The notes: generated from the sequence alone by a model not told the origin. Shown: positions 17,392 through 28,890, counted from the first letter of the stretch. The stretch: 64,000 bases of DNA from Roseicyclus salinarum (GCF_029624655.1 NZ_JARRSA010000006.1:116486-180485), one strand, 5' to 3'. Program-made: numbers and translations.

Positions 17392-18057
17392 ATGATAGAT
17401 GCATTGGTGATAGGCGCCTCGGGCGGCATCGGCCGCGCGATGGTCGCGGAGATGACGGCGCGGGGCGGGAACGTGACGACGCTGTCGCGATCCCGGGACG
17501 GTCTCGACGTGACGGACCCGGCCTCGGTCGAGCGGGTCATGGGCGCGCTCGAGGGTCCGTTCCAGACGGTCTTCGTCTCGGTCGGCATCCTCGCGCCCGA
17601 GGGTGGCGCACCGGAAAAGCAGCTTTCCGCGATCGACCCCGAGGCGATGGCCCGTGTCTTCGCCGTCAACACGATCGGCGTCGCGCAGATCCTGTCGCAC
17701 CTGCCGCGCCTCCTGCCCAAATCCGGCCGCTCGGTCACGGGCGTGCTGACGGCCCGCGTGGCCTCGATCGGCGACAACCGCATCGGCGGCTGGTATTCCT
17801 ACCGCGCCTCCAAGGCCGCGCTGAACCAGATCGTCCATGGCGCCGCGATCGAGCTGAAGCGCTCGCACCGCGAGGCCATCGTCGCGGCGCTTCATCCCGG
17901 CACCGTCGCCACGCCCTTCACCGAGGGTTACGACCCGCGCCACGGCAAGTCCTCGCCCGGGGAGGCGGCGGCAAGCCTTTGCGACGTGATGGAAGGGCTG
18001 GTGCATGAGCAATCGGGCGGCTTCTTCGACTACGCCGGCAAGGAGATCGCGTGGTGA
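17392..18057 (+). CDS. Short-chain dehydrogenase/reductase
   Basis: It has 221 residues from the ATG at 17392. The nucleotide site is GASGGIGRAM (about 8-17) and the catalytic YRASK supplies Tyr and Lys. A conserved HPGTVATPF segment follows. It resembles the CsgA-like subgroup of SDRs. The stop overlaps the photolyase start by 4 nt (GTGA), so the two are co-translated. A linked role in stress response is plausible, but the substrate is not evident. Confidence 0.85.
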   Translation: MIDALVIGASGGIGRAMVAEMTARGGNVTTLSRSRDGLDVTDPASVERVMGALEGPFQTVFVSVGILAPEGGAPEKQLSAIDPEAMARVFAVNTIGVAQILSHLPRLLPKSGRSVTGVLTARVASIGDNRIGGWYSYRASKAALNQIVHGAAIELKRSHREAIVAALHPGTVATPFTEGYDPRHGKSSPGEAAASLCDVMEGLVHEQSGGFFDYAGKEIAW

Positions 18058-19580
18058 GCCGCCTCGTTCTGGTTCTGGGCGACCAGTTGAGCGACGGGAT
18101 CACGGCCCTGCGCGAGGCAGACCGCGACAGCGACATCGTGGTCATGGCCGAGGTGGCGGACGAGGCGTCCTATGTGCCGCACCATCCCAAGAAGATCGCC
18201 TTCGTCTTCGCGGCGATGCGCAAGTTTGCGGCGCGGCTCGAGGCGGCGGGCTGGCGGGTGCGCTACACTCGCCTCGACGATCCCGAAAACGCGGGCTCGA
18301 TCCCCGGCGAGCTTCTGCGCGCCGCCGATGCGACCGGCGCGTCGGAAGTGCTGGCGACGGAACCCGGCGAGTTTCGCCTGATCTCGGCGCTTCAGGACTG
18401 CCCGGTGCCGGTGCATGTGCTTCCCGACGACCGCTTCCTGTGCTCCCACGAGGAGTTCGAGGGTTGGGCCGAGGGCCGCAAGGAACTTCGGATGGAGTGG
18501 TTCTACCGCGAGATGCGGCGGCGCACCGGCCTGTTGATGGAGGGCGACAAGCCCGCCGGGGGCAAGTGGAACTACGACCATGACAACCGCAAGCCCGCGC
18601 CCGACGAGGTGGCCTATGGCGGGCCGATGCAGTTCACTCCCGACGCGACGGTGGAGGAGGTCCTGGACCTCGTGGAGACGCGCTTCGGCGGGAATTTCGG
18701 CACCCTGCGGCCGTTCCATTTCGCCACCGACCAGGGGGAGGCGCGGCGCGCGCTCGCGCATTTCATTCGCTACGCGCTGCCCCGCTTCGGCGATTTTCAG
18801 GACGCGATGCTCGACGGCAACCGCTTCCTCTACCATGCCGTCGTGTCGATGTACCTGAACGCGGGCCTTCTGGACTGGCGCGAGGTCTGCGAGGCGGCCG
18901 AGGACGCGTGGCGGGACGGCCACGCGCCCCTGAACGCGGTCGAGGGCTTCATCCGCCAGATCATCGGCTGGCGCGAATTCATGCGTGGCATCTACTTCCA
19001 CGAGGGCCCCGGCTACACGCGGCGCAACGAGCTGGGCCACGACCGGCCGCTGCCCGACTTCTACTGGACCGCCGACACCGACATGCGCTGCGTGGCGAAG
19101 GCGGTGGCGCAGACGCGCGACGAGGCCTACGCCCACCACATCCAGCGGCTGATGGTGACGGGCAATTTCGCCCTGCTTGCGGGCATCGATCCGCACGCCG
19201 TCCACGAATGGTATCTCGCGGTCTACGCCGATGCCTACGAATGGGTCGAGGCGCCCAACGTGATCGGCATGAGCCAGTTCGCCGACGGCGGCGTGGTGGG
19301 GTCGAAACCCTATGTCTCGGGAGGCAACTACATCCGCAAGATGTCGGATTACTGCAATAAATGCAGCTATGACGTTGGGGAGAAGTCTGGGGAAAAGGCG
19401 TGTCCGTACAACTACCTCTACTGGGCGTTCCTGCACCGGCATCGTGACCGCTTCGGGAAGAACCCGCGCATGGCGCAGATGTACCGGACCTGGGCGCGCA
19501 TGTCCGACGACAAGCGGCAGGCCACGCTCGAGAGCGCGGACGCCTTTCTCGGGAAGCTCGACGGCGGCGCGCGCGTCTGA
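18054..19580 (+). CDS. Iron-sulfur bacterial (6-4) photolyase/cryptochrome (FeS-BCP, PhrB/CryB type)
   Basis: Light-driven FAD enzyme that repairs (6-4) photoproducts or acts as a photoreceptor. It has 508 residues, normal for FeS-BCP. The N-terminal antenna domain begins RLVLVLGDQLS. The C-terminal catalytic part contains four Cys matching the [4Fe-4S] ligands of PhrB: one in DMRC, then CNKC and, 12 residues on, a Cys in KACPYN. The start is GTG at 18054, overlapping the SDR stop, with AAGGAG 8 nt upstream. GTG at 18051 is possible but sits too close to that site. Confidence 0.93.
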   Translation: MSRLVLVLGDQLSDGITALREADRDSDIVVMAEVADEASYVPHHPKKIAFVFAAMRKFAARLEAAGWRVRYTRLDDPENAGSIPGELLRAADATGASEVLATEPGEFRLISALQDCPVPVHVLPDDRFLCSHEEFEGWAEGRKELRMEWFYREMRRRTGLLMEGDKPAGGKWNYDHDNRKPAPDEVAYGGPMQFTPDATVEEVLDLVETRFGGNFGTLRPFHFATDQGEARRALAHFIRYALPRFGDFQDAMLDGNRFLYHAVVSMYLNAGLLDWREVCEAAEDAWRDGHAPLNAVEGFIRQIIGWREFMRGIYFHEGPGYTRRNELGHDRPLPDFYWTADTDMRCVAKAVAQTRDEAYAHHIQRLMVTGNFALLAGIDPHAVHEWYLAVYADAYEWVEAPNVIGMSQFADGGVVGSKPYVSGGNYIRKMSDYCNKCSYDVGEKSGEKACPYNYLYWAFLHRHRDRFGKNPRMAQMYRTWARMSDDKRQATLESADAFLGKLDGGARV

Positions 19581-19664
19581 GGCGACTTGACCCGGCGCGC
19601 CTGTCTCGCCATCTGCACGAAATGCGCCCTGGCACCCCGCCGGGCGTCTCCCGGAGACCTGCCG

Positions 19665-20216
19665 ATGATCGCCGTTCATTCCGTGAGCGACGCCTTCTCC
19701 AGCGCCGACTGCGCCCGCCTGCTCGACGCCCTGTCCGAAACCGCGCCGCGCGATGCGGGCCTCGTCCGGCAGGGCCGCGACCACAACCTGCGCCGCGCCG
19801 ACCTGATCTGGCTCGACGAGGTGCCGGGCACGGACTGGGTGATGGAGCGGATGATCGACCTCGTGCGGGCGGCCAACCGCGACGTCTTCGACTTCGACGT
19901 GACCGATTTCGCCGAAAGCCCGCAGGTCGCCCGCTACGGCGCCGAGCGCGAGGGGCATTTCGACTGGCATTCCGACGTCGGCGAGGGGCGGCTGGCCGAG
20001 CGGCGCAAGCTGACCATCGTGGTGCAGCTTTCGGAACCCGCCGCCTACGACGGGGGCGAACTCGACCTGATGCCGGGGGCGGGCATCGTCACGGCCGACA
20101 GGGCGCAGGGCGCGGCGACGCTGTTCCCCTCCTTCGTCCTGCACCGCGTCACGCCGGTGACGCGCGGCGAGCGTCATTCCCTCACCGTCTGGTGTCACGG
20201 GGCGCCCTTCCGCTGA
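19665..20216 (+). CDS. 2-oxoglutarate/Fe(II)-dependent oxygenase (PKHD-hydroxylase type)
   Basis: It has 183 residues. The double-stranded beta-helix core shows the iron ligands HSD (in FDWHSDVG) and a distal His in FVLHRVTPV, followed by R in TRGERHSLTVW for 2-oxoglutarate. The family hydroxylates proteins or small molecules. Start is the ATG at 19665 with CGGAGACC upstream; an upstream in-frame start has no such site. It is 84 nt after the photolyase and may be co-transcribed. Confidence 0.85.
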   Translation: MIAVHSVSDAFSSADCARLLDALSETAPRDAGLVRQGRDHNLRRADLIWLDEVPGTDWVMERMIDLVRAANRDVFDFDVTDFAESPQVARYGAEREGHFDWHSDVGEGRLAERRKLTIVVQLSEPAAYDGGELDLMPGAGIVTADRAQGAATLFPSFVLHRVTPVTRGERHSLTVWCHGAPFR

Positions 20217-20246
20217 TCCTGTGAGCGCGCGCACAGCGCCCATGCG

Positions 20247-20271
20247 GCGTTGCGGAATTGAGACGCAACGC
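20247..20271. promoter_or_regulatory. Inverted repeat upstream of wrbA, candidate operator
   Basis: GCGTTGC (20247-20253) and GCAACGC (20265-20271) are perfect inverted repeats separated by 11 nt, of the TTGC-N11-GCAA form often bound by LysR-type regulators. It lies 54 nt before the wrbA start and 31 nt after the preceding stop. No regulator gene is adjacent. Confidence 0.4.
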
Positions 20272-20324
20272 AACAAGCGCCACCTCCTGTCACGAACACA
20301 GACGAACGCAGCAGGAGCTTGCAA

Positions 20325-20915
20325 ATGTCCGACGTCAAACTCGCAGTCATCTACTATTCGACCTACGGCACGAACCATCGCATGGCCGAAATCGCGGCCG
20401 AAGCCGCGCGCGAAGCCGGTGCCGAGGTGCGCCTTCTGCGCGTGCCCGAGACCGCGCCTAGGGAGGTCGTCGAAGGCCAGGATGCGTGGAAGGCGCAGGC
20501 CGACAAGACCGCCGACATCCCCGAGGTGACGCATGCCGACATGGAATGGGCCGACGGCTACCTGTTCTCGGCTCCGACGCGCTACGGCGTCGTGTCGAGC
20601 CAGCTCCGCGCCTTCATCGACACGCTCGGCGGCCTGTGGTTCGAGGGCAAGCTGGCCAACAAGACCGTCAGCGCCATGACGTCGGCGCAGAACGTTCATG
20701 GCGGACAGGAGACGACGCTTGTGTCGCTCTATACCACCATGATGCACTGGGGCGCGGTCATCGTCGCGCCGGGTTACACCGACCCGGTCCTGTTCGAGGC
20801 GGGCGGCAACCCCTACGGCGTCTCCACGCAGGCCGGCGATGTCAACGAGAAGATCGAGGCCGCGATCCGCCACCAGGCGAAGCGCCAGGTCGAGCTGACC
20901 GCGAAGCTCGCTTAA
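20325..20915 (+). CDS. wrbA: NAD(P)H:quinone oxidoreductase, type IV (WrbA)
   Basis: FMN flavoprotein that reduces quinones by two electrons and protects against redox cycling. It has 196 residues. The flavodoxin phosphate loop [10 protein letters not shown] is near residue 11-20, with [13 protein letters not shown] (about 80) and HGGQETT (about 120). Start is the ATG at 20325 with AGGAG 6-10 nt upstream. Cytosolic. Sits in the photolyase/oxygenase neighbourhood, consistent with oxidative or light stress. Confidence 0.95.
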   Translation: MSDVKLAVIYYSTYGTNHRMAEIAAEAAREAGAEVRLLRVPETAPREVVEGQDAWKAQADKTADIPEVTHADMEWADGYLFSAPTRYGVVSSQLRAFIDTLGGLWFEGKLANKTVSAMTSAQNVHGGQETTLVSLYTTMMHWGAVIVAPGYTDPVLFEAGGNPYGVSTQAGDVNEKIEAAIRHQAKRQVELTAKLA

Positions 20916-21008
20916 GGCGTCCGGGCCGGGCGATCCCGCGCCGGGGGTGATGTTCCCCGGCGCGGCGCGCTTGCGCGTCCGCCGCGCGCCGTCAGGCCCG
21001 CGGCGCCC

Positions 21009-21425
21009 TCATTCCCACCAGGGGTCTATCTGCGCGATGTCGTCGTCGCTCCAGCCGAAATGGTGCGCAAGCTCGTGGACGAGGACATGCGTCACCAACT
21101 CGCCGAGGCTGACGTTTCCCCGATCGGCCCATTCGTCCAGCATCGGCCTGCGGAACAGCCAGATCGTGTCGGGCTGGCCCGGCTGGTCCATGACGGACTT
21201 CTCGGTCAGCGGGATCCCGTCATAGAGCCCCGTGAGCTCGAACGGATCCTCCACCCCCATGTCGAGCAGGATGCGCCGGGGGGCGAAGTCCTCCACGCGG
21301 ATCACGACCTGCCGCGCCGCCGCCTGGTATGGTGGCGGCAGCATGGCCAGTGCGCCGTCGGCGAGGGCCTCGATCTCGCCGAGGCCCGGCGCCGTCCAGT
21401 CCGTGCAATCACTGCGTCGTTCCAT
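21009..21425 (-). CDS. Zincin-like metallopeptidase family protein (DUF1025 type)
   Basis: It has 138 residues with HELAHHFGWSDDD near the C-terminus, an HExxH zinc site of the minimal metallopeptidase fold found across alphaproteobacteria. No signal peptide. Substrate unknown; several members are annotated as Zn-dependent proteases without proof. The ATG is at 21423-21425, divergent from gltX. Confidence 0.85.
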   Translation of the reverse strand: MERRSDCTDWTAPGLGEIEALADGALAMLPPPYQAAARQVVIRVEDFAPRRILLDMGVEDPFELTGLYDGIPLTEKSVMDQPGQPDTIWLFRRPMLDEWADRGNVSLGELVTHVLVHELAHHFGWSDDDIAQIDPWWE

Positions 21426-21492
21426 GCCTTCTTATGGACTTTGGCGGGCGTCTGTGAAAGAGGACGCGACGCACAGCCCGGGAGCCTTTTCC

Positions 21493-22815
21493 ATGACCGT
21501 CACACGCTTCGCGCCCTCGCCCACGGGCTACCTGCATGTCGGCAACCTGCGCACGGCGCTGTTCAACCACCTGATCGCGCGTAAGGCCGGCGGGACCTTC
21601 ATCCTTCGCCTCGACGACACCGATCCCGAGAGGTCGAAGCCCGAATTCGCCGATGCGATCCAGGAGGACCTGGAATGGCTCGGCCTGACATGGGACCGGC
21701 TGGAGCGGCAGTCGCTGCGCCTCGAGCGCTATGCCGCCGCCGCCGACACGCTGCGGGCGAAGGGCCGTTTCTACGAAGCCTTCGAGACGCCCACCGAACT
21801 GGACCTGAAGCGCAAGAAGCAGCTCAACATGGGGCTTCCGCCGGTCTATGACCGCGCCGCGCTGGCCCTGTCGGACGAGGAGCGCGCGCGCCTTCTGGCC
21901 GAGCGCGGTCCGGGTGTCTGGCGCTTCAAGCTCGACCACGAGCGCATCGCGTGGGACGACGGCATCCTCGGGCAGATCTCGATCGACGCGGCGTCGGTAT
22001 CGGACCCGGTGCTGATCCGCGCGGACGGGCAGGTGCTCTATACGCTGGCCTCGGTCGTGGACGACACGGAGATGGGGATCACCCATGTCGTGCGCGGCTC
22101 GGATCACGTGACCAACACCGCGACGCAGATCCAGATCATCGAGGCGCTGGGCGGCACGCCGCCCTCCTTCGCGCACCACTCGCTCCTGACGGGGCCGCAG
22201 GGCGAGGCGCTGTCGAAGCGCCTCGGCACGCTGTCGCTGCGCGACCTGCGCGCGGCGGGCGTGGAGCCGATGGCGCTGCTGAGCTTCATGGCGCGGATCG
22301 GCTCGTCCCAGCCGGTGGAGCTGGCGGGGTCGCTGGACGAGCTGGCCGAGACATTCGACCTCGGGCACTTCGGCTCGGCGCCGACGAAGTTCGACGTGAA
22401 CGACCTCTATCCGCTGACCGCCCGCGTCCTGCACGAGACGCCCTACGAGGCTGTGGCCGAAGAGATTGCGGCGCTTGGGGTGCCGCCCGCGCTTGCACCC
22501 GACTTCTGGGACGTGGCGCGCGCGAACATCATGACGCGCGCCGAGCTTGCGGGCTGGTGGGAGCTGTTCCGCGACGGTGGCAAGCCGGCGGTCGATCCCG
22601 ACGACCGCGACTTCGTGGCCGAGGCCTTCGCGCTCCTGCCCGAGCCGCCCTACGACGCCGGGACCTGGGGCACATGGACCTCCGCCGTGAAGGACGCGAC
22701 CGGGCGCAAGGGCAAGGCGCTGTTCATGCCGCTGCGCAAGGCGGTGACGGGTCTCGAGCGGGGGCCCGAGATGGCCGACGTGATGCGCCTCCTGCAAAGG
22801 AAACCCTCGCTCTGA
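21493..22815 (+). CDS. gltX: Glutamyl-tRNA synthetase
   Basis: Charges tRNA with glutamate. It has 440 residues, shorter than the common 465-485. The class I signature is PSPTGYLHVGN (HIGH) at the N-terminus and LSKRLG in place of KMSKS at about residue 240. GGAGCC precedes the ATG at 21493. Many alphaproteobacteria carry two GltX paralogues. The shorter anticodon-binding region here may mark the second type, but tRNA specificity cannot be read from sequence. Confidence 0.93.
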   Translation: MTVTRFAPSPTGYLHVGNLRTALFNHLIARKAGGTFILRLDDTDPERSKPEFADAIQEDLEWLGLTWDRLERQSLRLERYAAAADTLRAKGRFYEAFETPTELDLKRKKQLNMGLPPVYDRAALALSDEERARLLAERGPGVWRFKLDHERIAWDDGILGQISIDAASVSDPVLIRADGQVLYTLASVVDDTEMGITHVVRGSDHVTNTATQIQIIEALGGTPPSFAHHSLLTGPQGEALSKRLGTLSLRDLRAAGVEPMALLSFMARIGSSQPVELAGSLDELAETFDLGHFGSAPTKFDVNDLYPLTARVLHETPYEAVAEEIAALGVPPALAPDFWDVARANIMTRAELAGWWELFRDGGKPAVDPDDRDFVAEAFALLPEPPYDAGTWGTWTSAVKDATGRKGKALFMPLRKAVTGLERGPEMADVMRLLQRKPSL

Positions 22816-22830
22816 GGACTTGCGGCCGCG

Positions 22831-23430
22831 TCAGAGGCTGGTGATTCGGCGCACGTCCCGCAGCCGCAGCTCGACATCGACGAAGTTGCGCTCCGCGCCG
22901 CTGGTGGGGGTGGCGCGGGGATAGACGGGCTCGGCCCGGTCGTCGAAGACCGGCGCCTCCCAGCCCTGCGTCGTGTCGAAGAACCGCCGCGCGCCGTCCT
23001 CGCCGAACTCGCGCAGGTAGCCCTGCACGACCGTGTCGAGATAGCTCAGAAGGATCGGATGCGCCTCGGTGGCGTCGGTGTCGTGCTCGGGCCTGGTGCG
23101 GTAGATCTGGATGTCGAGCGGCCGCGCGGCGGTCGCCGGTCCGTCGTGGCTCCGCTCGTGGTCGTGGTCGATCTCGAGGACCGGATGGCGGTCATAGGCG
23201 TATTCGCGTGCGTCGAGCGCGCTCCAGTCCGCGCCGGGGACGGCGGCGATCAGCCCCTCGATCCGGGTTCCCGGCGCCTCGAAGGCCGTCAGGAACGCGA
23301 CCTTCCTCAGCCGCGTCCGCTTCCACGTCCGGCCCCAGCCGCGCACGGCGGCGCGGGCCACGCGGGGAAAGTCGTGGGTGTCGCGGTTCACGAGGCTGCC
23401 ATAGCCGAAGAAGAAGGGATCGCCGGTCAT
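22831..23430 (-). CDS. Gamma-glutamylcyclotransferase-family protein
   Basis: It has 199 residues with the FGYGSLVN motif at the N-terminus, characteristic of gamma-glutamylcyclotransferase folds that convert gamma-glutamyl compounds to 5-oxoproline. It lacks a signal peptide. Residues after about 90 are less typical. Specific substrate unknown. Convergent with gltX (15 nt apart) and divergent from the glycine riboswitch. Confidence 0.75.
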   Translation of the reverse strand: MTGDPFFFGYGSLVNRDTHDFPRVARAAVRGWGRTWKRTRLRKVAFLTAFEAPGTRIEGLIAAVPGADWSALDAREYAYDRHPVLEIDHDHERSHDGPATAARPLDIQIYRTRPEHDTDATEAHPILLSYLDTVVQGYLREFGEDGARRFFDTTQGWEAPVFDDRAEPVYPRATPTSGAERNFVDVELRLRDVRRITSL

Positions 23431-23511
23431 GCCCCTCCCATGAAGAATGCGCGGGGGGTGTTCAAGGCCTCTTGCGGGGGCAGGCGGCTTTGCTATTGTA
23501 CGCCTGCCCGC

Positions 23512-23672
23512 ACGTGGGAGACGCTGGTCCGGCAGGGCCAGGGCCGAAGGAGCAACCGCCCCGGTAAACTCTCAGGCACAACGGACCGCTGCGGGTAATG
23601 GACTCTGGAGAGAGGTGCGCGCCGACGCATCCGCCGAAGGGATAACGATCTCAGGCGAAAGGACAGAGGGGG
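23512..23672 (+). ncRNA. Tandem glycine riboswitch
   Basis: Two glycine aptamers in series. Aptamer 1 shows GTGGGAGACGC, GCCGAAGGAGCAA, CGGTAAACTCTCAGGCA and ACGGACC. Aptamer 2 shows GGACTCTGGAGAGAGG, GCCGAAGGGATAACGA, TCTCAGGCGAAAGGACAGAGG. Both follow the conserved glycine riboswitch pattern. The RNA sits upstream of gcvT, gcvH and gcvP, its classical targets, and should switch on glycine cleavage when glycine is plentiful. Confidence 0.95.
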
Positions 23673-23726
23673 CATCGAACGGCGCGGACAGCGCCCAGAC
23701 GATGCCGGGCCAACCCCTGACGGGGT
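23671..23726 (+). promoter_or_regulatory. Expression-platform hairpins before gcvT
   Basis: GGCATCG (23671-23677) pairs with CGATGCC (23700-23706), enclosing GGCGC/GCGCC (23681-23685/23691-23695). A second hairpin ACCCC/GGGGT (23713-23717/23722-23726) lies just before the gcvT start. No U-tract follows, so control may be on translation or Rho rather than intrinsic termination. Confidence 0.5.
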
Positions 23727-23744
23727 CCCGGGGAACGGGGATGC

Positions 23745-24866
23745 ATGGCCGGGACCTCTCACGCGACTGACGACCTCAAGACGCTGCCGCTTCGTGCGTT
23801 GCACGAGGAACACGGCGCCACCTTCGTGCCCTTCGCGGGCTGGGAGATGCCGGTGCGCTATGCCGCCGGCGTCATGGCCGAGCACCTCTGGTGCCGCGAG
23901 AAGGCGGGCCTGTTCGATGTCTCGCACATGGGGCAGGTGATGCTGCCCCACGGCGCGGACGAGGCGCTGGAGGCGCTGGTGCCGATGGACGTCGTCGGCC
24001 TGAAGGAGGGCCGCCAGCGCTATGCGTATTTCACCAACGCGGCGGGCGGGCTTCTGGACGACCTGATGATCGCGCGGCACGACGACGGGCTGCACCTTGT
24101 CGTGAACGCGGCCTGCGCCGAGGCCGACATCGCGCATCTGCGCGCGCATGCGCCGGGGGTCGAGGTCCTGGAGGGGCTCGCGCTTCTGGCGCTGCAGGGG
24201 CCGATGGCCGAGGCCGCTCTGGCCGGCCTGCTGCCCGAGGTCGCGGCGATGCGCTTCATGGACGTGCGCCGCCTGACGTGGGAGGGCGCAGTGCTTCGCG
24301 TCTCACGGTCGGGCTATACCGGCGAGGACGGCTTCGAGATCTCGGTGCCGGCGGGCATGGTCGAGGCCTTCGCGCGGGCGCTTCTGTCGGACGGGCGCGT
24401 CGCGCCGATCGGCCTCGGGGCGCGCGATTCGCTCCGGCTCGAGGCGGGCCTTCCGCTTTACGGCCAGGACCTCGGGCCCGACATCACGCCGGTCGAGGCG
24501 GGACTGGGCTGGGCGATCCAGAAGGTGCGGCGCAGGGGCGGCGCGCGCGAGGGGGGCTTTCCCGGCGCGGACGTCATACTGCGGCAGATCGAGACAGGCG
24601 CGCCGCGCCGCCGTGCGGGCCTTCTGCCCGAGGGGCGGGCGCCGATGCGCGCGGGCACGCCGCTGTTCGACGCGCTCGAGGGCGGCGCGCAGGTGGGCGA
24701 GGTGACGTCGGGCGGGTTCGGTCCCTCGGTCGGGGCGCCCGTGGCGATCGCGCTTCTTGACGCGGAGGTGCCATCCGATGTGACCCTCCACGGGGAGGTG
24801 CGGGGACGGCGGCTTCCCGCGCGACAGGCGGCGACGCCCTTCGTGCCGCCAGGATACAAACGCTGA
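23745..24866 (+). CDS. gcvT: Glycine cleavage system T-protein (aminomethyltransferase)
   Basis: Transfers the methylene group from the aminomethyl-lipoyl H-protein to tetrahydrofolate and releases ammonia. It has 373 residues. TLPLRALHEEHGATFVPFAGWEMPV at the N-terminus and LFDVSHMGQV are conserved GcvT blocks, with SRSGYTGEDGFEI in the middle. The start at 23745 follows GGGG; an overlapping ATG at 23741 is out of frame. First gene behind the glycine riboswitch. Confidence 0.96.
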   Translation: MAGTSHATDDLKTLPLRALHEEHGATFVPFAGWEMPVRYAAGVMAEHLWCREKAGLFDVSHMGQVMLPHGADEALEALVPMDVVGLKEGRQRYAYFTNAAGGLLDDLMIARHDDGLHLVVNAACAEADIAHLRAHAPGVEVLEGLALLALQGPMAEAALAGLLPEVAAMRFMDVRRLTWEGAVLRVSRSGYTGEDGFEISVPAGMVEAFARALLSDGRVAPIGLGARDSLRLEAGLPLYGQDLGPDITPVEAGLGWAIQKVRRRGGAREGGFPGADVILRQIETGAPRRRAGLLPEGRAPMRAGTPLFDALEGGAQVGEVTSGGFGPSVGAPVAIALLDAEVPSDVTLHGEVRGRRLPARQAATPFVPPGYKR

Positions 24867-24891
24867 CACCGGAAGAATGCGAGTGCGACAC

Positions 24892-25254
24892 ATGAAGTTC
24901 ACCGAAGACCATGAATGGCTCCGGCCCGAGGGCGACCTGATCGTCGTGGGCATCACCGAATACGCCGCCACCCAGCTTGGCGACGTCGTCTATGTCGAAC
25001 TGCCCGAGATCGAGACGCAGGTCGCCAAGGGCGACGAGGTCGTCGTGATCGAGAGCGTCAAGGCGGCCTCGGACATCGTCGCCCCGCTGGAGGGCGAGAT
25101 CGTCGAGGTCAACGAGGCGCTGGCCGCCAATCCCGGCCTCGTCAACGAGGACCCGATGGGAGACGCCTGGTTCTTCAAGATCAGGGTCGAGGACGAGACG
25201 GCCCTCGACGCGCTGATGACCGAGGACGAGTACAAGGACCACATCGGGGAGTGA
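24892..25254 (+). CDS. gcvH: Glycine cleavage system H-protein (lipoyl carrier)
   Basis: Shuttles the aminomethyl group on a lipoyl arm between P-, T- and L-proteins. It has 120 residues from the ATG at 24892, giving the usual [10 protein letters not shown] start. The in-frame ATG at 24877 has its GGAAG only 1-2 nt away, too close. The lipoylated Lys is in ESVKAASDI. It follows gcvT by 25 nt. Confidence 0.96.
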   Translation: MKFTEDHEWLRPEGDLIVVGITEYAATQLGDVVYVELPEIETQVAKGDEVVVIESVKAASDIVAPLEGEIVEVNEALAANPGLVNEDPMGDAWFFKIRVEDETALDALMTEDEYKDHIGE

Positions 25255-25277
25255 CGCGCCCCGGGCGCGCCGGTCTG

Positions 25278-25327
25278 CCGGGGGGCCAGCCCCCCGGACC
25301 CCCCGGCGTATTTCAGGAAAGATGAAG
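25278..25327. repeat. Rhodobacterales-type intergenic repeat, copy 1 (gcvH-gcvP spacer)
   Basis: Perfect 8-bp hairpin CCGGGGGG/CCCCCCGG (25278-25285/25290-25297) followed by CCCCCCGGCGTATTTCAGG and AAAGATGAAG. The GTATTT...GGAAAGATGAAG tail is a motif I associate with dispersed intergenic repeats of Rhodobacteraceae. A related copy lies at 28276-28312. The hairpin may also modulate gcvP mRNA level relative to gcvTH. Confidence 0.6.
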
Positions 25328-25372
25328 GGGCGGGGCCGGGAGGCTCCGGCACCCGCTGCGAGAGGCGATACC

Positions 25373-28210
<2,838 letters not shown>

Positions 28211-28531
28211 GGCGTGACCGCCGCGGCCCTTCTGGGCATGGAGCGGCGTCTCGAGGCGGGACGCCTCTCGGCGCCGATTGCCTCCGGCGGGAGTTTTTCG
28301 GCAAGGATGAAGCGGTTTACGGGCGGGGGCCTGCGGCCTGCGCCCGGGGCGCAGTGCGCATCCGAAGGGGGCGGCGCAAGGGCGATGGCGCAAGGACGGC
28401 GCGCCCGCGAAGGCGAAGATCCGCAACTCTGCGCAATCTTCCGGATCTGCGACTTTACGTTGCAGGCGGGGGCGCTATGCTTCCTCAAGACGCGTGGATG
28501 TGCGCGGAACAGCATCACGGAGACCGAAGAC
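28211..28531. other. Intergenic region with second repeat copy
   Basis: 321 nt between gcvP and a small membrane protein. It holds the second repeat at 28276-28312. Overlapping reading frames continue through the region, but none has protein-like composition with a ribosome-binding site. No clear promoter boxes are seen for the downstream gene. Confidence 0.5.
28276..28312. repeat. Rhodobacterales-type intergenic repeat, copy 2 (after gcvP)
   Basis: GATTGCCTCCGGCGGGAG then TTTTTCGGCAAGGATGAAG. The last part is a diverged version of the GTATTT...GGAAAGATGAAG tail of copy 1, and the CCTCCGGCGGGAG part is a compact hairpin. With copy 1 it brackets gcvP. Confidence 0.55.
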
Positions 28532-28690
28532 ATGTCGCGGATGGAGCAGATCGAAAGCGGAAGCGTCGTCAACGAGGCCGAGGAAGACGCTGACATCGCG
28601 CTCTGGAACCGGATGGGCCGCGCGGCGATGTTCTTCTGCATCTGGAGCGCAATGGCGATCCCGGTCCTGCTGGTGATCTCGGTCAGGTAG
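28532..28690 (+). CDS. Small single-pass membrane protein, unknown
   Basis: It has 52 residues: an acidic N-terminal half (about 1-25, with NEAEEDADIA) and one TM (about 31-50, MFFCIWSAMAIPVLLVISV). CGGAGACC lies 12 nt before the ATG. No family recognised. Codon use and the ribosome-binding site support a real gene. Followed by two strong hairpins. Confidence 0.6.
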   Translation: MSRMEQIESGSVVNEAEEDADIALWNRMGRAAMFFCIWSAMAIPVLLVISVR

Positions 28691-28747
28691 AAGCCTCGGG
28701 CGGGTCCTCGTGCGGCGCCGTTCACGGCTGGCTGCAGGGGATGTCCT

Positions 28748-28800
28748 TTCACGACAGGGTCGTGAACCGATGAGGCCCGTGCAGGGTGCGCGGGCCTTTG
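28748..28800 (+). terminator. Two consecutive hairpins, the second terminator-like
   Basis: TTCACGAC/GTCGTGAA (28748-28755/28759-28766) is a perfect 8-bp stem with a 3-nt loop. AGGCCCGTGC/GCGCGGGCCT (28773-28782/28788-28797) is a 10-bp stem with one wobble and a 5-nt loop, followed by TTGTTGTTG. The second is a plausible intrinsic terminator for the small gene upstream, or the 3' end of a small RNA. Confidence 0.55.
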
Positions 28801-28890
28801 TTGTTGTGAGGTATCGCCGGCCGCAAGACCGAACGGGAACGGTCGGACGCGGTCGCCTGCATGTGCGTCAGGAGATGTGGGCGGTCGGTC

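Noticed and set aside
18030..20873. 947-codon open frame on the minus strand opposite the photolyase and neighbours
   Set aside because: It is an antisense shadow of GC-rich genes, with low-complexity Arg/Ala/His-rich composition. The plus-strand genes have clear motifs.
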